From Deltaproteobacteria bacterium HGW-Deltaproteobacteria-13 (lineage in GTDB: Bacteria; Desulfobacterota; Syntrophia; Syntrophales; Smithellaceae): a stretch of 64,000 nucleotides of DNA. The translations under genes were made by a program, and so were the position numbers. How positions within the stretch are numbered: position 1 is the stretch's first letter; each line of letters begins with the position of its first letter. The notes under the pieces were generated by a model that ran no database searches, was not told where the DNA came from, and saw only the letters and a program-made list of their open reading frames with translations. This document shows, in pieces, positions 15,586-25,217 of this stretch. The DNA lies in the NCBI GenBank assembly GCA_002840555.1, contig PHBJ01000002.1, positions 62,001 to 126,000 on the forward strand, in the 5' to 3' direction.

Positions 15586-18500
15586 GTGCAAAAAAAATGT
15601 TTATGTATTTTAATAATTGTTTTCAATTTGATAATTTCATCTCCCGTCTTTGCCGATGAAACATCCACCTTTACTTCGCAGAAACCGGATGTGTTGATTG
15701 TTCTCGATGGATCCGGCAGTATGGTGTATGAACCTTCCGGCGCGGATTGCAAAAACATTTCCAGTACAAACTATAGTTGTAACAACCACGTTTATGGAAA
15801 CGCGAACTGTGATAACACCAGCTTTGGAGACTATAGCTCCACAAACTCGGAACGGAATACAGATTGCAGGAAAATATCGATTGCCCGAAGAGCTTTAGGA
15901 AAAATTCTCGACGATCAAAAAGCGAAACAGAGAGTCAGAATGGGTTTCATGGGCTATACGAATTGTGGAAGTAATTCTCAGGAAACGTTTGGAACCGCAA
16001 CCAGCGCCAGATCTGGAGGGTCATATAATCCCACTTACAACTATGGGTGCAACTATATACGTAATGATATTTCTGATTCTTATACGGATTCCACTACCAA
16101 TATATTCGAGTCTATCCGGACAAATATCAATAATTTTGCGGTTACAGGGGGTACGGTGCTTGTTGCTTCACTTGCTGAAGCGAAACAATATTTTCAAAAT
16201 TATACGGATAATGCCAAAAGCTGTCGGACGAAATTTGTAATTCTGATTACCGACGGTGATGAAACTTTTGCTTGTCCCAACGCATCGGGGAACGACTTGC
16301 CTAGTGACCAGTACAAAAGACGCCGTGAATCAGTTGCTGCGGCAAAAGCTCTTTATGATACTTTTGCCGCAAGTACGGATGCAAATCTCAAAGATCAAAA
16401 AGTAAAAATGTTTGTAATCGGATTCGGTACCAAAATGCCTGATTGGTCTGAAAATACATTAAACTGGATGTCCTATTATGGACACACCAGCTTCAGTCAA
16501 GCACATACCGGCGATCCAAATTCATACAGTCTGGATGTGAATTCAGCAACGGATCTTTATCCCTATAACTCCGTTAACAAAAAGATTACAGCTTGTGATA
16601 CTAAAAATTCAACTGCTGTTACGTCCTATGACAGCAGCAAATGTTGCGATAGTTGGGGAAGAAACTGCAACTGTTGTGACAACAATCATCCGGGTTGTGT
16701 AAATGCCGACATCAAAACGGATCCCGGTAGAAATAAACTTACCGGTTATGCCTTTTTAGCTGCTAACGCAACACAACTGGATGCGGCGTTGGCATCCGCA
16801 ATGAAAGTTATTGAATCAACGTATGCGTTTGCCACTTCTTCCGTTCAATCGGTACGAACAAAAGATGAAAATTATATTTATGAAGCATCATTTACAGTAA
16901 GAAGTAATGACCCATTTTATGTCGGGCATTTAAAACAATATACAATTAATACGGACGGAAGTATTCCTACCGACTTTCAGTGGGATGCCGGTCAGGTATT
17001 GAAAAGCAATACGTCAAGAAACATTTGGACTTATAAGAACGGTTCTTCGGTAGCCTTTAATACAAGCAATATAAGTTATTTAGATTTGAGTGTTGGCGAC
17101 GCTACTGCTGCCGGCAATGTGATTACGTTTTTCAGAGATGGCGATATTACGACTAACGACGATGATAACAATCAATGGAAATTAGGCGATACGTTCCATA
17201 GTTATCCGGTAACCGTGGGAACACCGTCAATTTACTTTTATGATAAAGTAGATATCAGTAGTCCAAAAGCTTTTGAGAAATTCCGGGAAGATCATCCAAG
17301 AGACACGCTAAATGCCATAAAACCATGGGCAAATAAAAACAGGATGATTGTAACCGGTGCAAATGACGGACAATTGCACATGTTTGATACTACTTATGGA
17401 GCAGAGAAATGGAGTTTTATTCCTCCGAATTTATTATCGCAACTACAATATATATTTCATCAGAGTCATCCGGACACAACTCAATCTCATACTTATTTTG
17501 TCGATGGTCCTATTTCCATCAGTGATGTGTGGTTGCCCGACGGCAGCAGCACTATACGTATCGCTAAATCCGGCGGTTGGAAAACGTATATGGTATTCAG
17601 TGAAGGACGGGGCGCAAAAAATGCTCTGTGGAGTAAATCTCCTTCCTGCGAAAAAGATTTAAGTCCATACTATTCGGACACAAACAAATATTATTGCGGC
17701 TACTATGCCTTTGATCTTACTGATGTTACTTATGCCAATCCCACTCCTGTCGGCCCTAAATGGATATTGGGAGGACCTTTGGGTTTAATCAGTTCGTCCA
17801 TTTCCAGCAACGATGCTGTTTATTTGGGCGAGCCGTGGAGTAAAATGATTATGGGACGAGTTCGAAACAACGGCAATGAACAATGGGTCGGTTTGTTTGG
17901 CGGCGGTTATTCCGATTGTTTGACCACAACGAATTCCAGTTGTGCAACACGCGGCAAAGGCTTTTTTGTTATTGATCTCAAAACAGGACTCATAATAAAG
18001 AGATTTTCAGACGCAAACAATTTAACGATGAGCTATCAACTTGCCGGTGCGCCAGGTGCAATTGATTCGGATAATGACGGCTTTGTTGATACCGTTTACA
18101 TGGGCGACCTGGGCAATGATATATGGCGATTCAAATTGTGTTTAGAAGTTGATGATTCAGAAAGCACTAAATGCGGCAGCAGCACAAGCGGCAAATGGAT
18201 TTCCACCGCCCTGCTTTCTTCTTCTACACATTACCGTCAAATATATACAGCGCCATCCGTTACCATGGATAATTCCGGTAACATGTGGGTTTACGTAGGA
18301 ACAGGCGATAAAATGAATCCTACTGCCACCGGTAAGAGTTACAAAGACAGGTTTTATGCAATTATAGATAATGATCGAAGTTCTACCTGGACTTTGTCGA
18401 ATCTTACCAATATAACATCCAGTACCTTTAACATGTCCACGGATAGCAATCATGGCTGGTATATAGAGCTTTCTATCGGTGACGGAGAGAAAATACTGAC

Positions 18501-18846
18501 TGATCCGGTAGTGTTTCAAGGGGTGGTTTATTTTACAACTTATGTTCCGGCTTCAGGAACGGATGTCTGTAATAAATCAGGTTCCGCTTATTTATATGCA
18601 ATTGATTATATCACAGGTGCCGGAAAATATGCCAGCAATACACCCAGATATGACTTTATCGGTTATGGAATACCGTCGTCGCCAATTGTTTCCGTAAATC
18701 CTTATGGCGGAACCGATGTCTATGTTTCCACCAGCCAGAAAAATACTCAGACATTGGATACCTTTGTTAAAAAACAAAATACGCCAACAATGCAGAATTA
18801 CAATAGAACAAACTTGATGATGTGGCGTGACAGGCGCGTGGAATAG
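15586..18846 (+). CDS. pilY1: PilY1-like type IV pilus tip adhesin/mechanosensor
   Basis: A 1086-residue secreted protein with GTG start behind AAGGAGA at a spacing of about eight bases. Residues 1-23 are a signal peptide ending VFA. A von Willebrand A domain follows (about 34-330), with an intact MIDAS in DGSGSM (D41, S43, S45) and ILITDGDE. Its cysteine-rich inserts include CCDSWGRNCNCC. The C-terminal half is the PilY1/PilC beta-propeller, with the calcium loop DSDNDGFVD starting near residue 827 followed by YMGDLGNDIWRF. Family members cap the pilus, control retraction and bind surfaces. As last gene of the riboswitch-led cluster, its expression should respond to the cyclic dinucleotide. 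Confidence 0.94.
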   Translation: MQKKCLCILIIVFNLIISSPVFADETSTFTSQKPDVLIVLDGSGSMVYEPSGADCKNISSTNYSCNNHVYGNANCDNTSFGDYSSTNSERNTDCRKISIARRALGKILDDQKAKQRVRMGFMGYTNCGSNSQETFGTATSARSGGSYNPTYNYGCNYIRNDISDSYTDSTTNIFESIRTNINNFAVTGGTVLVASLAEAKQYFQNYTDNAKSCRTKFVILITDGDETFACPNASGNDLPSDQYKRRRESVAAAKALYDTFAASTDANLKDQKVKMFVIGFGTKMPDWSENTLNWMSYYGHTSFSQAHTGDPNSYSLDVNSATDLYPYNSVNKKITACDTKNSTAVTSYDSSKCCDSWGRNCNCCDNNHPGCVNADIKTDPGRNKLTGYAFLAANATQLDAALASAMKVIESTYAFATSSVQSVRTKDENYIYEASFTVRSNDPFYVGHLKQYTINTDGSIPTDFQWDAGQVLKSNTSRNIWTYKNGSSVAFNTSNISYLDLSVGDATAAGNVITFFRDGDITTNDDDNNQWKLGDTFHSYPVTVGTPSIYFYDKVDISSPKAFEKFREDHPRDTLNAIKPWANKNRMIVTGANDGQLHMFDTTYGAEKWSFIPPNLLSQLQYIFHQSHPDTTQSHTYFVDGPISISDVWLPDGSSTIRIAKSGGWKTYMVFSEGRGAKNALWSKSPSCEKDLSPYYSDTNKYYCGYYAFDLTDVTYANPTPVGPKWILGGPLGLISSSISSNDAVYLGEPWSKMIMGRVRNNGNEQWVGLFGGGYSDCLTTTNSSCATRGKGFFVIDLKTGLIIKRFSDANNLTMSYQLAGAPGAIDSDNDGFVDTVYMGDLGNDIWRFKLCLEVDDSESTKCGSSTSGKWISTALLSSSTHYRQIYTAPSVTMDNSGNMWVYVGTGDKMNPTATGKSYKDRFYAIIDNDRSSTWTLSNLTNITSSTFNMSTDSNHGWYIELSIGDGEKILTDPVVFQGVVYFTTYVPASGTDVCNKSGSAYLYAIDYITGAGKYASNTPRYDFIGYGIPSSPIVSVNPYGGTDVYVSTSQKNTQTLDTFVKKQNTPTMQNYNRTNLMMWRDRRVE

Positions 18847-18870
18847 GTATTAATATAAGAACAAAAAATC

Positions 18871-18897
18871 TTGACATAAATATAATATCTTTATAAT
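18871..18897 (+). promoter_or_regulatory. Candidate sigma-70 promoter
   Basis: TTGACA at 18871-18876 and TATAAT at 18892-18897 both match the consensus exactly, with a short 15-base spacer. It lies ahead of the small cysteine protein gene at 18970. Confidence 0.4.
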
Positions 18898-18969
18898 GAT
18901 CATTTGAACCCGCGAAACGGTTTAATTGAGTATTTACTGATTTGATTTAGTTTTGAAAATGATTTACTG

Positions 18970-19143
18970 ATGAGTTCAGAGAAGAAATATTGTGCTATTT
19001 GCGCATGGCGTATAAATTGTCAAAAAAGATTCAATGTTGGCACGGACGCGCAGGGATTTGTTCATTGTCCCGATTATTCCCGTGATTTATCCATCAAAGA
19101 CGGCGATATTGATGACGCTGTAAAAAAAGACCGGCAAGATTAA
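18970..19143 (+). CDS. Small cysteine-containing protein, 57 residues
   Basis: The frame encodes MSSEKKYCAICAWRINCQKRF and continues to residue 57. It has a C8-x2-C11-x5-C17 pattern, a fourth cysteine in HCPDYSRD near residue 33, and an acidic C-terminus. Four cysteines in this spacing could bind zinc or an iron-sulfur cluster. The motif C-x2-C-x-W-R-x2-C-x-K-R-F followed by CPD-Y-x-R-D looks like a conserved small protein I have the impression occurs in related deltaproteobacteria, but I cannot name it. A promoter-like element lies before it and a terminator directly after, so it is probably its own transcription unit. The ribosome-binding site is weak. Confidence 0.7.
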   Translation: MSSEKKYCAICAWRINCQKRFNVGTDAQGFVHCPDYSRDLSIKDGDIDDAVKKDRQD

Positions 19144-19167
19144 TGAATGTAACGGTTTAACTTGCAG

Positions 19168-19212
19168 TGACAAGCAGCAAATGATATTTAAAGCTGCTTG
19201 TCATTTTTTTTA
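19168..19212 (+). terminator. Rho-independent terminator
   Basis: TGACAAGCAGC (19168-19178) pairs perfectly with GCTGCTTGTCA (19193-19203) around a 14-base loop, followed by eight T. It separates the small cysteine protein gene from argS. Confidence 0.9.
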
Positions 19213-19230
19213 TAGGAAAAGTGCCCAATT

Positions 19231-20895
19231 ATGAGAAATAAAATTACAAAGATACTGGAAAACGCCTTGAATGTTTCCATGAGGAAGGGACAACTTCCCG
19301 AAGTTTCCCTGCCTTATATCGAGGTGGAAGCTCCCGCCAATCCCGATCATGGAGACTATGCCGCCAATGCCGCTTTGATTCTGGCTTCGCAGGCCAAACA
19401 AAATCCGCGGAAAATCGCACAAATCATTCAGGAGAATATATCTGATCCGGAAAATATTATTGAAAAAACACAAATAGCCGGGCCGGGGTTTGTTAATTTT
19501 TTTCTAAAAGACGCCCTCTGGCATGAGGCCCTGAAAAATATTGACGAACAAAATGAAAAATACGGCAGTATCGATCAAGGCGGCGGCAAAAAAGTCCAGG
19601 TGGAATTTGTCAGCGCCAATCCAACAGGGCCGCTGCATATCGGTCACGCCCGAGGCGCCGTTGTTGGCGATGTCATTGCCAATCTGCTGATGTCAGCCGG
19701 TTACCGGATTTCTAAAGAATATTATATTAATGACGCCGGAAACCAGATGAATAATTTAGGTAAATCCGTTCTGCTCCGTTACCGGGAACTCACCGGCGAG
19801 AAAATTGAATTTCCGGAGACCTGTTATCGCGGAGATTATATTAAAGAAATTTCGGGTGAAATTCTTAGCAGGGAAGGGGATAAATATCTCAAGTCTAATG
19901 AAGAAGAAACCATCAGGTATTTTACCTCAATTGCCGGACAGGAGATTCTGGAAGAAATTAAAATTGATTTGAGGGATTTCGGCGTTACGTTCGATGAGTA
20001 TTTCAGCGAGAAAGAACTTTATAAGAACGATGGCGTGACCCGGCTTCTGGATAAATTGCAAAAACAGGGGTTTATTTATTCAGACGGTGAGACCTTGTGG
20101 TTTAAAACCACTGATTTTGGCGATGAAAAAGACAGGGTTGTTATCCGTAAAAACGGTGAACCGACTTATTTTGCAGCCGACATCGCCTATCATTTGAATA
20201 AATTTTCCCGTGGTTTTGAGATGATTATTGATATCTGGGGCGCGGATCATCACGGCTATATGCCGCGTATGTGGGCGGGCATTCAGGCTCTTGGTTATGA
20301 TAAAAACGCTTTAAAAATAATTCTGGTGCAGTTGGTAAATCTTCTGCGGGGCGGAGTGCCGGCAGCCATGTCCACGCGTTCCGGCGAGTTTGTCACTCTG
20401 CGGGAAGTTCTTGATGAGGTGGGAAAAGACGCCGCCCGTTATAATTTTCTGATGCGCCGCTCGGACAGCCATCTGGATTTCGATCTGGAATTGGCGAAAA
20501 AACAATCCAGTGAAAATCCGGTTTATTATGTGCAATACGCCCACGCCCGAATTTGCAGTATTCTAAAAATGGCACAGGATCGCGGTGTTGACCCGCCGGT
20601 CTACGCGGATATTGATCCGGCTCTCCTGGATTTGCCGGAAGAAAAAAAATTAATTAAGTTACTGGTGCGTTATCCGGAAACTATTTTCGGCGCCGCCAGA
20701 TCATTGGAGCCGCATCGCGTTACCTTTTATCTGAACGAATTAGCCGGAGTTTTTCATAGCTATTATAATAAAAATAAAGTAATTTCAGAAGATCAACGGT
20801 TAACCGCGGCAAGGCTGTTTCTGGTCAAAGCAATCAGAATTGTCCTGCAAAATGCTTTGAAAATATTAGGAGTGAGCGCTCCGGAAAAGATGTAA
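19231..20895 (+). CDS. argS: Arginyl-tRNA synthetase
   Basis: Charges tRNA-Arg with arginine using ATP. The 554-residue class I enzyme has the N-terminal additional domain (about 1-110) that binds the tRNA D-loop and the HIGH motif in [18 protein letters not shown]. The KMSKS position is degenerate ([10 protein letters not shown]), usual for ArgRS. The C-terminal DALR anticodon-binding domain ends [10 protein letters not shown]. The start follows a terminator by about 20 bases with GGAAAAG as ribosome-binding site. It may form an operon with the SPOR gene behind it, though a structured intergenic element intervenes, a pairing often seen in deltaproteobacteria. Confidence 0.97.
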   Translation: MRNKITKILENALNVSMRKGQLPEVSLPYIEVEAPANPDHGDYAANAALILASQAKQNPRKIAQIIQENISDPENIIEKTQIAGPGFVNFFLKDALWHEALKNIDEQNEKYGSIDQGGGKKVQVEFVSANPTGPLHIGHARGAVVGDVIANLLMSAGYRISKEYYINDAGNQMNNLGKSVLLRYRELTGEKIEFPETCYRGDYIKEISGEILSREGDKYLKSNEEETIRYFTSIAGQEILEEIKIDLRDFGVTFDEYFSEKELYKNDGVTRLLDKLQKQGFIYSDGETLWFKTTDFGDEKDRVVIRKNGEPTYFAADIAYHLNKFSRGFEMIIDIWGADHHGYMPRMWAGIQALGYDKNALKIILVQLVNLLRGGVPAAMSTRSGEFVTLREVLDEVGKDAARYNFLMRRSDSHLDFDLELAKKQSSENPVYYVQYAHARICSILKMAQDRGVDPPVYADIDPALLDLPEEKKLIKLLVRYPETIFGAARSLEPHRVTFYLNELAGVFHSYYNKNKVISEDQRLTAARLFLVKAIRIVLQNALKILGVSAPEKM

Positions 20896-20995
20896 ACCCC
20901 GTTTGAAAGTCTTTAACTTTCCAACGGGTAGGCTCACACAGGGCATTAAACCCCGTGTTCGCTGAAAAAGGACCAACGGAGCTTTCTAACGGGGT
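20896..20995. repeat. Structured 100-bp intergenic element with 14-bp terminal inverted repeats
   Basis: ACCCCGTTTGAAAG (20896-20909) and CTTTCTAACGGGGT (20982-20995) are complementary at 13 of 14 positions. Inside, CTTTCCAACGGGT (20917-20929) also pairs with the left arm, and AAACCCCGT recurs at 20948-20956. The element can fold as one long hairpin or as two smaller ones. It does not end in a T-run, so it is not a plain terminator. Confidence 0.6.
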
Positions 20996-21080
20996 AAATG
21001 ACATTGTGATAAAGTATCCGCCGAGTTTGAGTGCATTTCTTTTTTTATTTTAATATGAATATATTTTTAAAGTAGAACAA

Positions 21081-21827
21081 ATGGCTACCGGAAATATTAA
21101 AAACTTTGAATTAAAAATAGGGAAGACCGGTTTAATCATCATTGTCGCGGGAATGGCCGCTTTTCTATGCACCGCTTTTTTGTTCGGTGTTGATGTCGGG
21201 AAAAATATCGATACATATCCCGAAAAAATAGCGCTGCTTCCCCAGAGGGCATTGGCTCTGGTCTGGCGTCCGGCTAAAATCAGGGTTGCCCAGAACGCAG
21301 CGGATAATAAAAACGGACAACCTCAACCGTCGGGGGAAGAGAATATTGATTTGACTTTTTACGACGCCCTGACAACGAAAAAAGGTATTCAGAAGACGGA
21401 AGCTGTTCCGGAGAAACAACCATTGGTTTTGCAGCAAAAAAAGGAAGAAGAAGCCGTAAAAGGTAATTTTAATATTGAAGCTCAAAAACCGTCATCGACG
21501 GTGAGTGAGAAAAATAAGGTCGTACAGGAGTCTAAAGGAAAAGAAGCTGCCGTAGATATTGCTTCCGGCAAAAATAAATTCGTTGTTCAGGTAGCTTCAT
21601 TGAAGGAAAAAAAGAAGGCTCATCAAATCAATAAAAAAATAGCCCCTATCGGTTTCAAATCGGAAATAATTAAAATCGATATTAAAGGTAAAGGTATCAT
21701 GTACCGCGTTATTGCCTCCGGGTTTGAAAATAAAGTTCAGGCACAGGAAGCCGCACAGAAAATTTCTTCACAAACGGGGACGACTTGCATTGTCAAGAGC
21801 AGTGATAATGCTAACAAGAGCAATTAA
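21081..21827 (+). CDS. SPOR-domain membrane protein
   Basis: A 248-residue bitopic protein. A cytoplasmic N-terminus of about 15 residues precedes one membrane helix (about 17-38, IIIVAGMAAFLCTAFLFGV). A lysine/glutamate-rich linker follows, and then a C-terminal SPOR domain from about residue 168 (KFVVQVASLKEKKKAHQ ... YRVIASGFENKVQAQEAA). SPOR domains bind glycan strands stripped of peptides at the division septum, so a division or cell-wall role is expected. It follows argS and precedes ffh by 23 bases on the same strand. It is unlike FtsN in sequence outside the SPOR domain. Confidence 0.9.
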   Translation: MATGNIKNFELKIGKTGLIIIVAGMAAFLCTAFLFGVDVGKNIDTYPEKIALLPQRALALVWRPAKIRVAQNAADNKNGQPQPSGEENIDLTFYDALTTKKGIQKTEAVPEKQPLVLQQKKEEEAVKGNFNIEAQKPSSTVSEKNKVVQESKGKEAAVDIASGKNKFVVQVASLKEKKKAHQINKKIAPIGFKSEIIKIDIKGKGIMYRVIASGFENKVQAQEAAQKISSQTGTTCIVKSSDNANKSN

Positions 21828-21850
21828 AAAAATAAATTGGGTAGTTAATT

Positions 21851-23182
21851 ATGTTTGAAAGTCTATCAGAAAAATTAGAAAATATTTTTAAAAAATTAAA
21901 GGGACGCGGAATTTTGAATGAGGAAAATGTCAACGCGTCGCTCAAAGAAATCCGCATGGCGCTATTGGAAGCCGATGTTAATTTTAAAGTCGCTAAAGAT
22001 TTTATCGAAGATGTCAGGACAAGGGCGATTGGAAAAGAAGTTCTCGACAGCATTACTCCCGGCCAGCAAATCGTAAAAATTGTTCATGATCGGCTGGTGG
22101 AACTCATGGGAGGCGTTAGCGCCAATATAAAATTCGGTGCCCGGGTTCCTGCCGTAATCATGCTTGTCGGTCTGCAGGGATGCGGCAAAACAACAACCGC
22201 TGCGAAGTTAGGTCTTTTATTATCAAAAGAACAAAAAAAGGTTTGCCTTGTATCTGCGGACGTTTACCGGCCCGCGGCTATGGAGCAGTTGGCCGTGCTG
22301 GCCAAACAGATTAAGGCGGGCATCTTTGACGCTAATGGTTTGAAAGATCCTGTGGAAATTTGTGTCCAGGCCGTGGAACAGGCCCGAAGAAACGGTTATG
22401 AAGTGCTCATTATTGATACCGCGGGAAGATTGCATATTGATAACCTCCTGATGGAAGAACTGAAAAATATTAAGGAGAAAGTTAATCCTGCGGAAATTAT
22501 TTATGTGGCGGACGCCATGACCGGACAGGACGCGGTTAATGTCGGCACTAAATTCAATGAATTGATCGGTATTGACGGCGTCATCATGACGAAGATGGAC
22601 GGCGATGCGCGTGGCGGCAACGCATTATCTCTCAAGTCGGTTATCGGAAAGCCTATAAAGTTTGTCGGTGTGGGCGAAAAAATAGACAATCTGGAGGTCT
22701 TCCATCCGGAAAGAATGGCCTCCCGCATTTTAGGCATGGGCGATATCCTCACTCTGGTGGAAAAAGCGCAGGCGAACATTGACAAAAAGACTGCTCTGGA
22801 ATTGGAAAAAAGCATCCGAAAAAACAATTTCTCACTGGAAGACTTCCGCAATCAATTGAATCAAATAAAAAAAATGGGATCCATGAAAGATATTTTAGGC
22901 ATGGTTCCCGGGCTTAGCAAAATGAAAGCGCTTAAGGACATCGAGCCGGATGATAAAGAACTGGTTAAGGTTACCGCTATCATTGATTCAATGACGAAAA
23001 AAGAGCGTAATGATTATTTGATTATTGATGGCCGCAGGCGTAAAAGAATCGCCCTGGGCAGCGGAACGTCTGTTCAGGATGTAAATCTTATGCTGAAAAA
23101 TTATATGGAAATCAGGAAAATGATGAAAAAATTTAATAAAAAAGACGGTATGAAATCTCTGATGCGGAATTTTCGCTTTTAA
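21851..23182 (+). CDS. ffh: Signal recognition particle protein Ffh
   Basis: GTPase of the signal recognition particle, which with 4.5S RNA delivers nascent membrane proteins to FtsY. The 443-residue protein has an N domain (1-90), and the G domain with GLQGCGKTTTAAKLG, DTAGR and TKMDGDARGG. The M domain (about 300-443) has MGSMKDILGMVPG and the RNA-binding RRKRIALGSGTSVQDVN. Length and domain order are normal. It heads the run ffh, rpsP, khpA, rimM, trmD, SPOUT, rplS, a conserved layout, so it is probably the first gene of that operon. Confidence 0.98.
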   Translation: MFESLSEKLENIFKKLKGRGILNEENVNASLKEIRMALLEADVNFKVAKDFIEDVRTRAIGKEVLDSITPGQQIVKIVHDRLVELMGGVSANIKFGARVPAVIMLVGLQGCGKTTTAAKLGLLLSKEQKKVCLVSADVYRPAAMEQLAVLAKQIKAGIFDANGLKDPVEICVQAVEQARRNGYEVLIIDTAGRLHIDNLLMEELKNIKEKVNPAEIIYVADAMTGQDAVNVGTKFNELIGIDGVIMTKMDGDARGGNALSLKSVIGKPIKFVGVGEKIDNLEVFHPERMASRILGMGDILTLVEKAQANIDKKTALELEKSIRKNNFSLEDFRNQLNQIKKMGSMKDILGMVPGLSKMKALKDIEPDDKELVKVTAIIDSMTKKERNDYLIIDGRRRKRIALGSGTSVQDVNLMLKNYMEIRKMMKKFNKKDGMKSLMRNFRF

Positions 23183-23251
23183 AATATAAAAAACTATGAT
23201 AAAAAAATTATGGAAAAAATCATTAATTTAAGGAGGTAGTATTTAAAATCA

Positions 23252-23506
23252 ATGGCTGTTAAAATTAGACTGACTCGTATGGGTGCTAAAGGCAAACCTT
23301 TTTATCGCATTGTGGCAGCTGATACCGATTTCCCTCGGGATGGTAGATTTTTGGAAATATTAGGCAATTATGATCCGAAAAAAAATCCTGCGGAAGTCAC
23401 CGTGAAAGAAGCACGTGTTCGTGACTGGTTGGCTAAAGGCGCCAAAGCAACTCTGACGGTATCTAATTTGCTGAAAACAAAAGGTATTGAAGCTAAAATC
23501 AAATAA
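23252..23506 (+). CDS. rpsP: 30S ribosomal protein S16
   Basis: An 84-residue assembly protein of the 30S subunit. It begins MAVKIRLTRMGAKGKPFYRIVAAD and has the conserved GRFLEILGNYDPKKNP. A strong AAGGAGG site lies before the ATG with a longer than usual spacing of about 15 bases. Second gene of the ffh-rpsP-rimM-trmD-rplS operon. Confidence 0.98.
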   Translation: MAVKIRLTRMGAKGKPFYRIVAADTDFPRDGRFLEILGNYDPKKNPAEVTVKEARVRDWLAKGAKATLTVSNLLKTKGIEAKIK

Positions 23507-23636
23507 GACAATTTTATGGTTTATAGAAAATTAAAACTAAAATTTTTAATGGCCGTAAGCAGCGTAAACATGTAATCTATTATTGACAAAATGATTTCTA
23601 TGAAAGAATTAATCAAAATCAGCGGAGGTTACGACT

Positions 23637-23867
23637 ATGAAGGAATTGATTAAGTTTATATCTCAGGCTTTAGTAGATTTTCCGGACAAGGTTGAAGTAA
23701 CTGAAATCATCGGTGAGCAAACATCTGTAATTGAATTACGTGTGGCCAAAGAAGATTTAGGTAAAGTAATCGGAAAACAGGGCAGAACTGCCAAGGCAAT
23801 TCGGATGATTCTAAGCGCTGCTTCGGCAAAGGCGCATAAACGGGCAGTTTTAGAAATTATTGAATAG
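23637..23867 (+). CDS. khpA: KH-domain RNA-binding protein
   Basis: A 76-residue single KH type-2 domain with the RNA-gripping loop [13 protein letters not shown] (GxxG as GKQG). KhpA proteins bind small RNAs and rRNA; in other bacteria they work with KhpB, whose gene is not in this window. The position between rpsP and rimM is the conserved one in many bacteria. A GGAGG site lies 8 bases before the ATG. The stop codon is eight bases from the rimM ATG. Confidence 0.95.
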   Translation: MKELIKFISQALVDFPDKVEVTEIIGEQTSVIELRVAKEDLGKVIGKQGRTAKAIRMILSAASAKAHKRAVLEIIE

Positions 23868-23874
23868 GCAAAAA

Positions 23875-24375
23875 ATGGATCTCTTTGAATTTGGGGAGAT
23901 TGTAAAAACTCGAGGTCTCCGGGGTTGTCTGAAAATATTGTCTTATGTGGAGACCCAAGATACTTTTTTAAAGCTTAAGTTTGTATATATTGAAAGAAAT
24001 TCAGGGCAAAAAGATCGTTTTGCCCTGAAAAAAATTGATGTATCCGGCAGAATTCTATATATTGAGCTTAAAGAGATAGAGAATATCGAATCAGCGAAGG
24101 ATTTGGTTGGTTGTAAAGTATTTCTGCCGAAAGGTATCATGGAAAAACTGCCCCAGGGAGAATATTACTGGCATGATATTATCGGGCTTGACGTTTACAG
24201 TGAAGAAGGAAAACATCTCGGTATTATAGAATCGGTTTTTCCGACCGGAAGTAATGATGTTTATGTTTGCCGGGGAGAAGAACGGGAAATACTTCTTCCT
24301 GCTATTGCGGAAGTAGTCCGGCAGATCGATATAGATCGCCGGGTTATGACGGTAAAATTACTGGAAGGGCTGTAA
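23875..24375 (+). CDS. rimM: 16S rRNA processing protein RimM
   Basis: Assists maturation of the 30S head region by binding S19. From the ATG at 23875 the product has 166 residues; the frame is open from a TTG five codons earlier, but that overlaps khpA and the family begins near [14 protein letters not shown]. The N-terminal beta-barrel domain (1-85) is followed by the PRC-barrel (about 95-166) with [21 protein letters not shown] and [10 protein letters not shown]. It abuts trmD with one base between stop and GTG, as in most operons of this type. Confidence 0.95.
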   Translation: MDLFEFGEIVKTRGLRGCLKILSYVETQDTFLKLKFVYIERNSGQKDRFALKKIDVSGRILYIELKEIENIESAKDLVGCKVFLPKGIMEKLPQGEYYWHDIIGLDVYSEEGKHLGIIESVFPTGSNDVYVCRGEEREILLPAIAEVVRQIDIDRRVMTVKLLEGL

Positions 24376-24376
24376 A

Positions 24377-25111
24377 GTGATCAAATTTGATATCCTTTCC
24401 ATTTTCCCCGAAATGTTTGCGTCTCCTCTCAATTTCAGCCTCTTAAAGAAAGCACAGGAAAAAGGTCTTTTAAAGATTTGCCTGCATGATATACGCGGCT
24501 GGGCTGATGATAAGCATAAAATGACTGATGATGCTCCATATGGCGGCGGCTGTGGAATGGTCATGAAAGTGGAACCGGTGGAAAAAGCTCTGAATTCAAT
24601 AAGGACAGATGATGACTCCACTGTAGTTTTAATGACTCCCCAGGGAGAAGTTTTAAATCAGAAAATTGCAGCCGAACTGGCCGGTAAAAAGCAGATCATC
24701 ATTGTTTGCGGCCGCTATGAAGGTGTGGATGAAAGGATAAGAACGCATTTAGTTGACAGAGAAATATCTATCGGTGATTATATTTTAACCGGCGGTGAAC
24801 TGGGTGCCTTGGTTTTAATTGATGCCGTTTCCAGATTGATACCTGATGTTTTGGGAAATCCTCAATCAACGAGCAGCGATTCATTTTCTAATTATCTTTT
24901 GGAATATCCGCAATATACGAGGCCGGCGGCGTATAAGGGCTGGATGGTGCCGGATGTTTTACTTTCAGGAAACCACGCTGAAATTGAACTATGGCGCAAG
25001 ACTGAATCGCTGAAAAGGACATATAAACGACGGCCGGATTTACTGAAAATTATCGAACTTTCATCGGAAGATAAAATAATTCTGGATAAAATTAAGCAAA
25101 ACGAGATATAA
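24377..25111 (+). CDS. trmD: tRNA (guanine-N1-)-methyltransferase
   Basis: Methylates G37 of tRNAs reading CNN codons, preventing frameshifts, with SAM as donor. The 244-residue SPOUT enzyme shows the trefoil-knot motifs [11 protein letters not shown] and [12 protein letters not shown] and the SAM-adjacent [11 protein letters not shown]. The start is GTG, immediately after rimM, giving [14 protein letters not shown] as in the family. It belongs to the ffh-to-rplS translation operon. Confidence 0.97.
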   Translation: MIKFDILSIFPEMFASPLNFSLLKKAQEKGLLKICLHDIRGWADDKHKMTDDAPYGGGCGMVMKVEPVEKALNSIRTDDDSTVVLMTPQGEVLNQKIAAELAGKKQIIIVCGRYEGVDERIRTHLVDREISIGDYILTGGELGALVLIDAVSRLIPDVLGNPQSTSSDSFSNYLLEYPQYTRPAAYKGWMVPDVLLSGNHAEIELWRKTESLKRTYKRRPDLLKIIELSSEDKIILDKIKQNEI

Positions 25112-25217
25112 ATGCTTGATTTTGAGAAGTTAATAATGTAATAGAAGCAACTTTTTTTAACTGATATGGGTTTTGTCCCATGAATTAAGATAATTTAATC
25201 TTAACGGAAAAGCTTTG

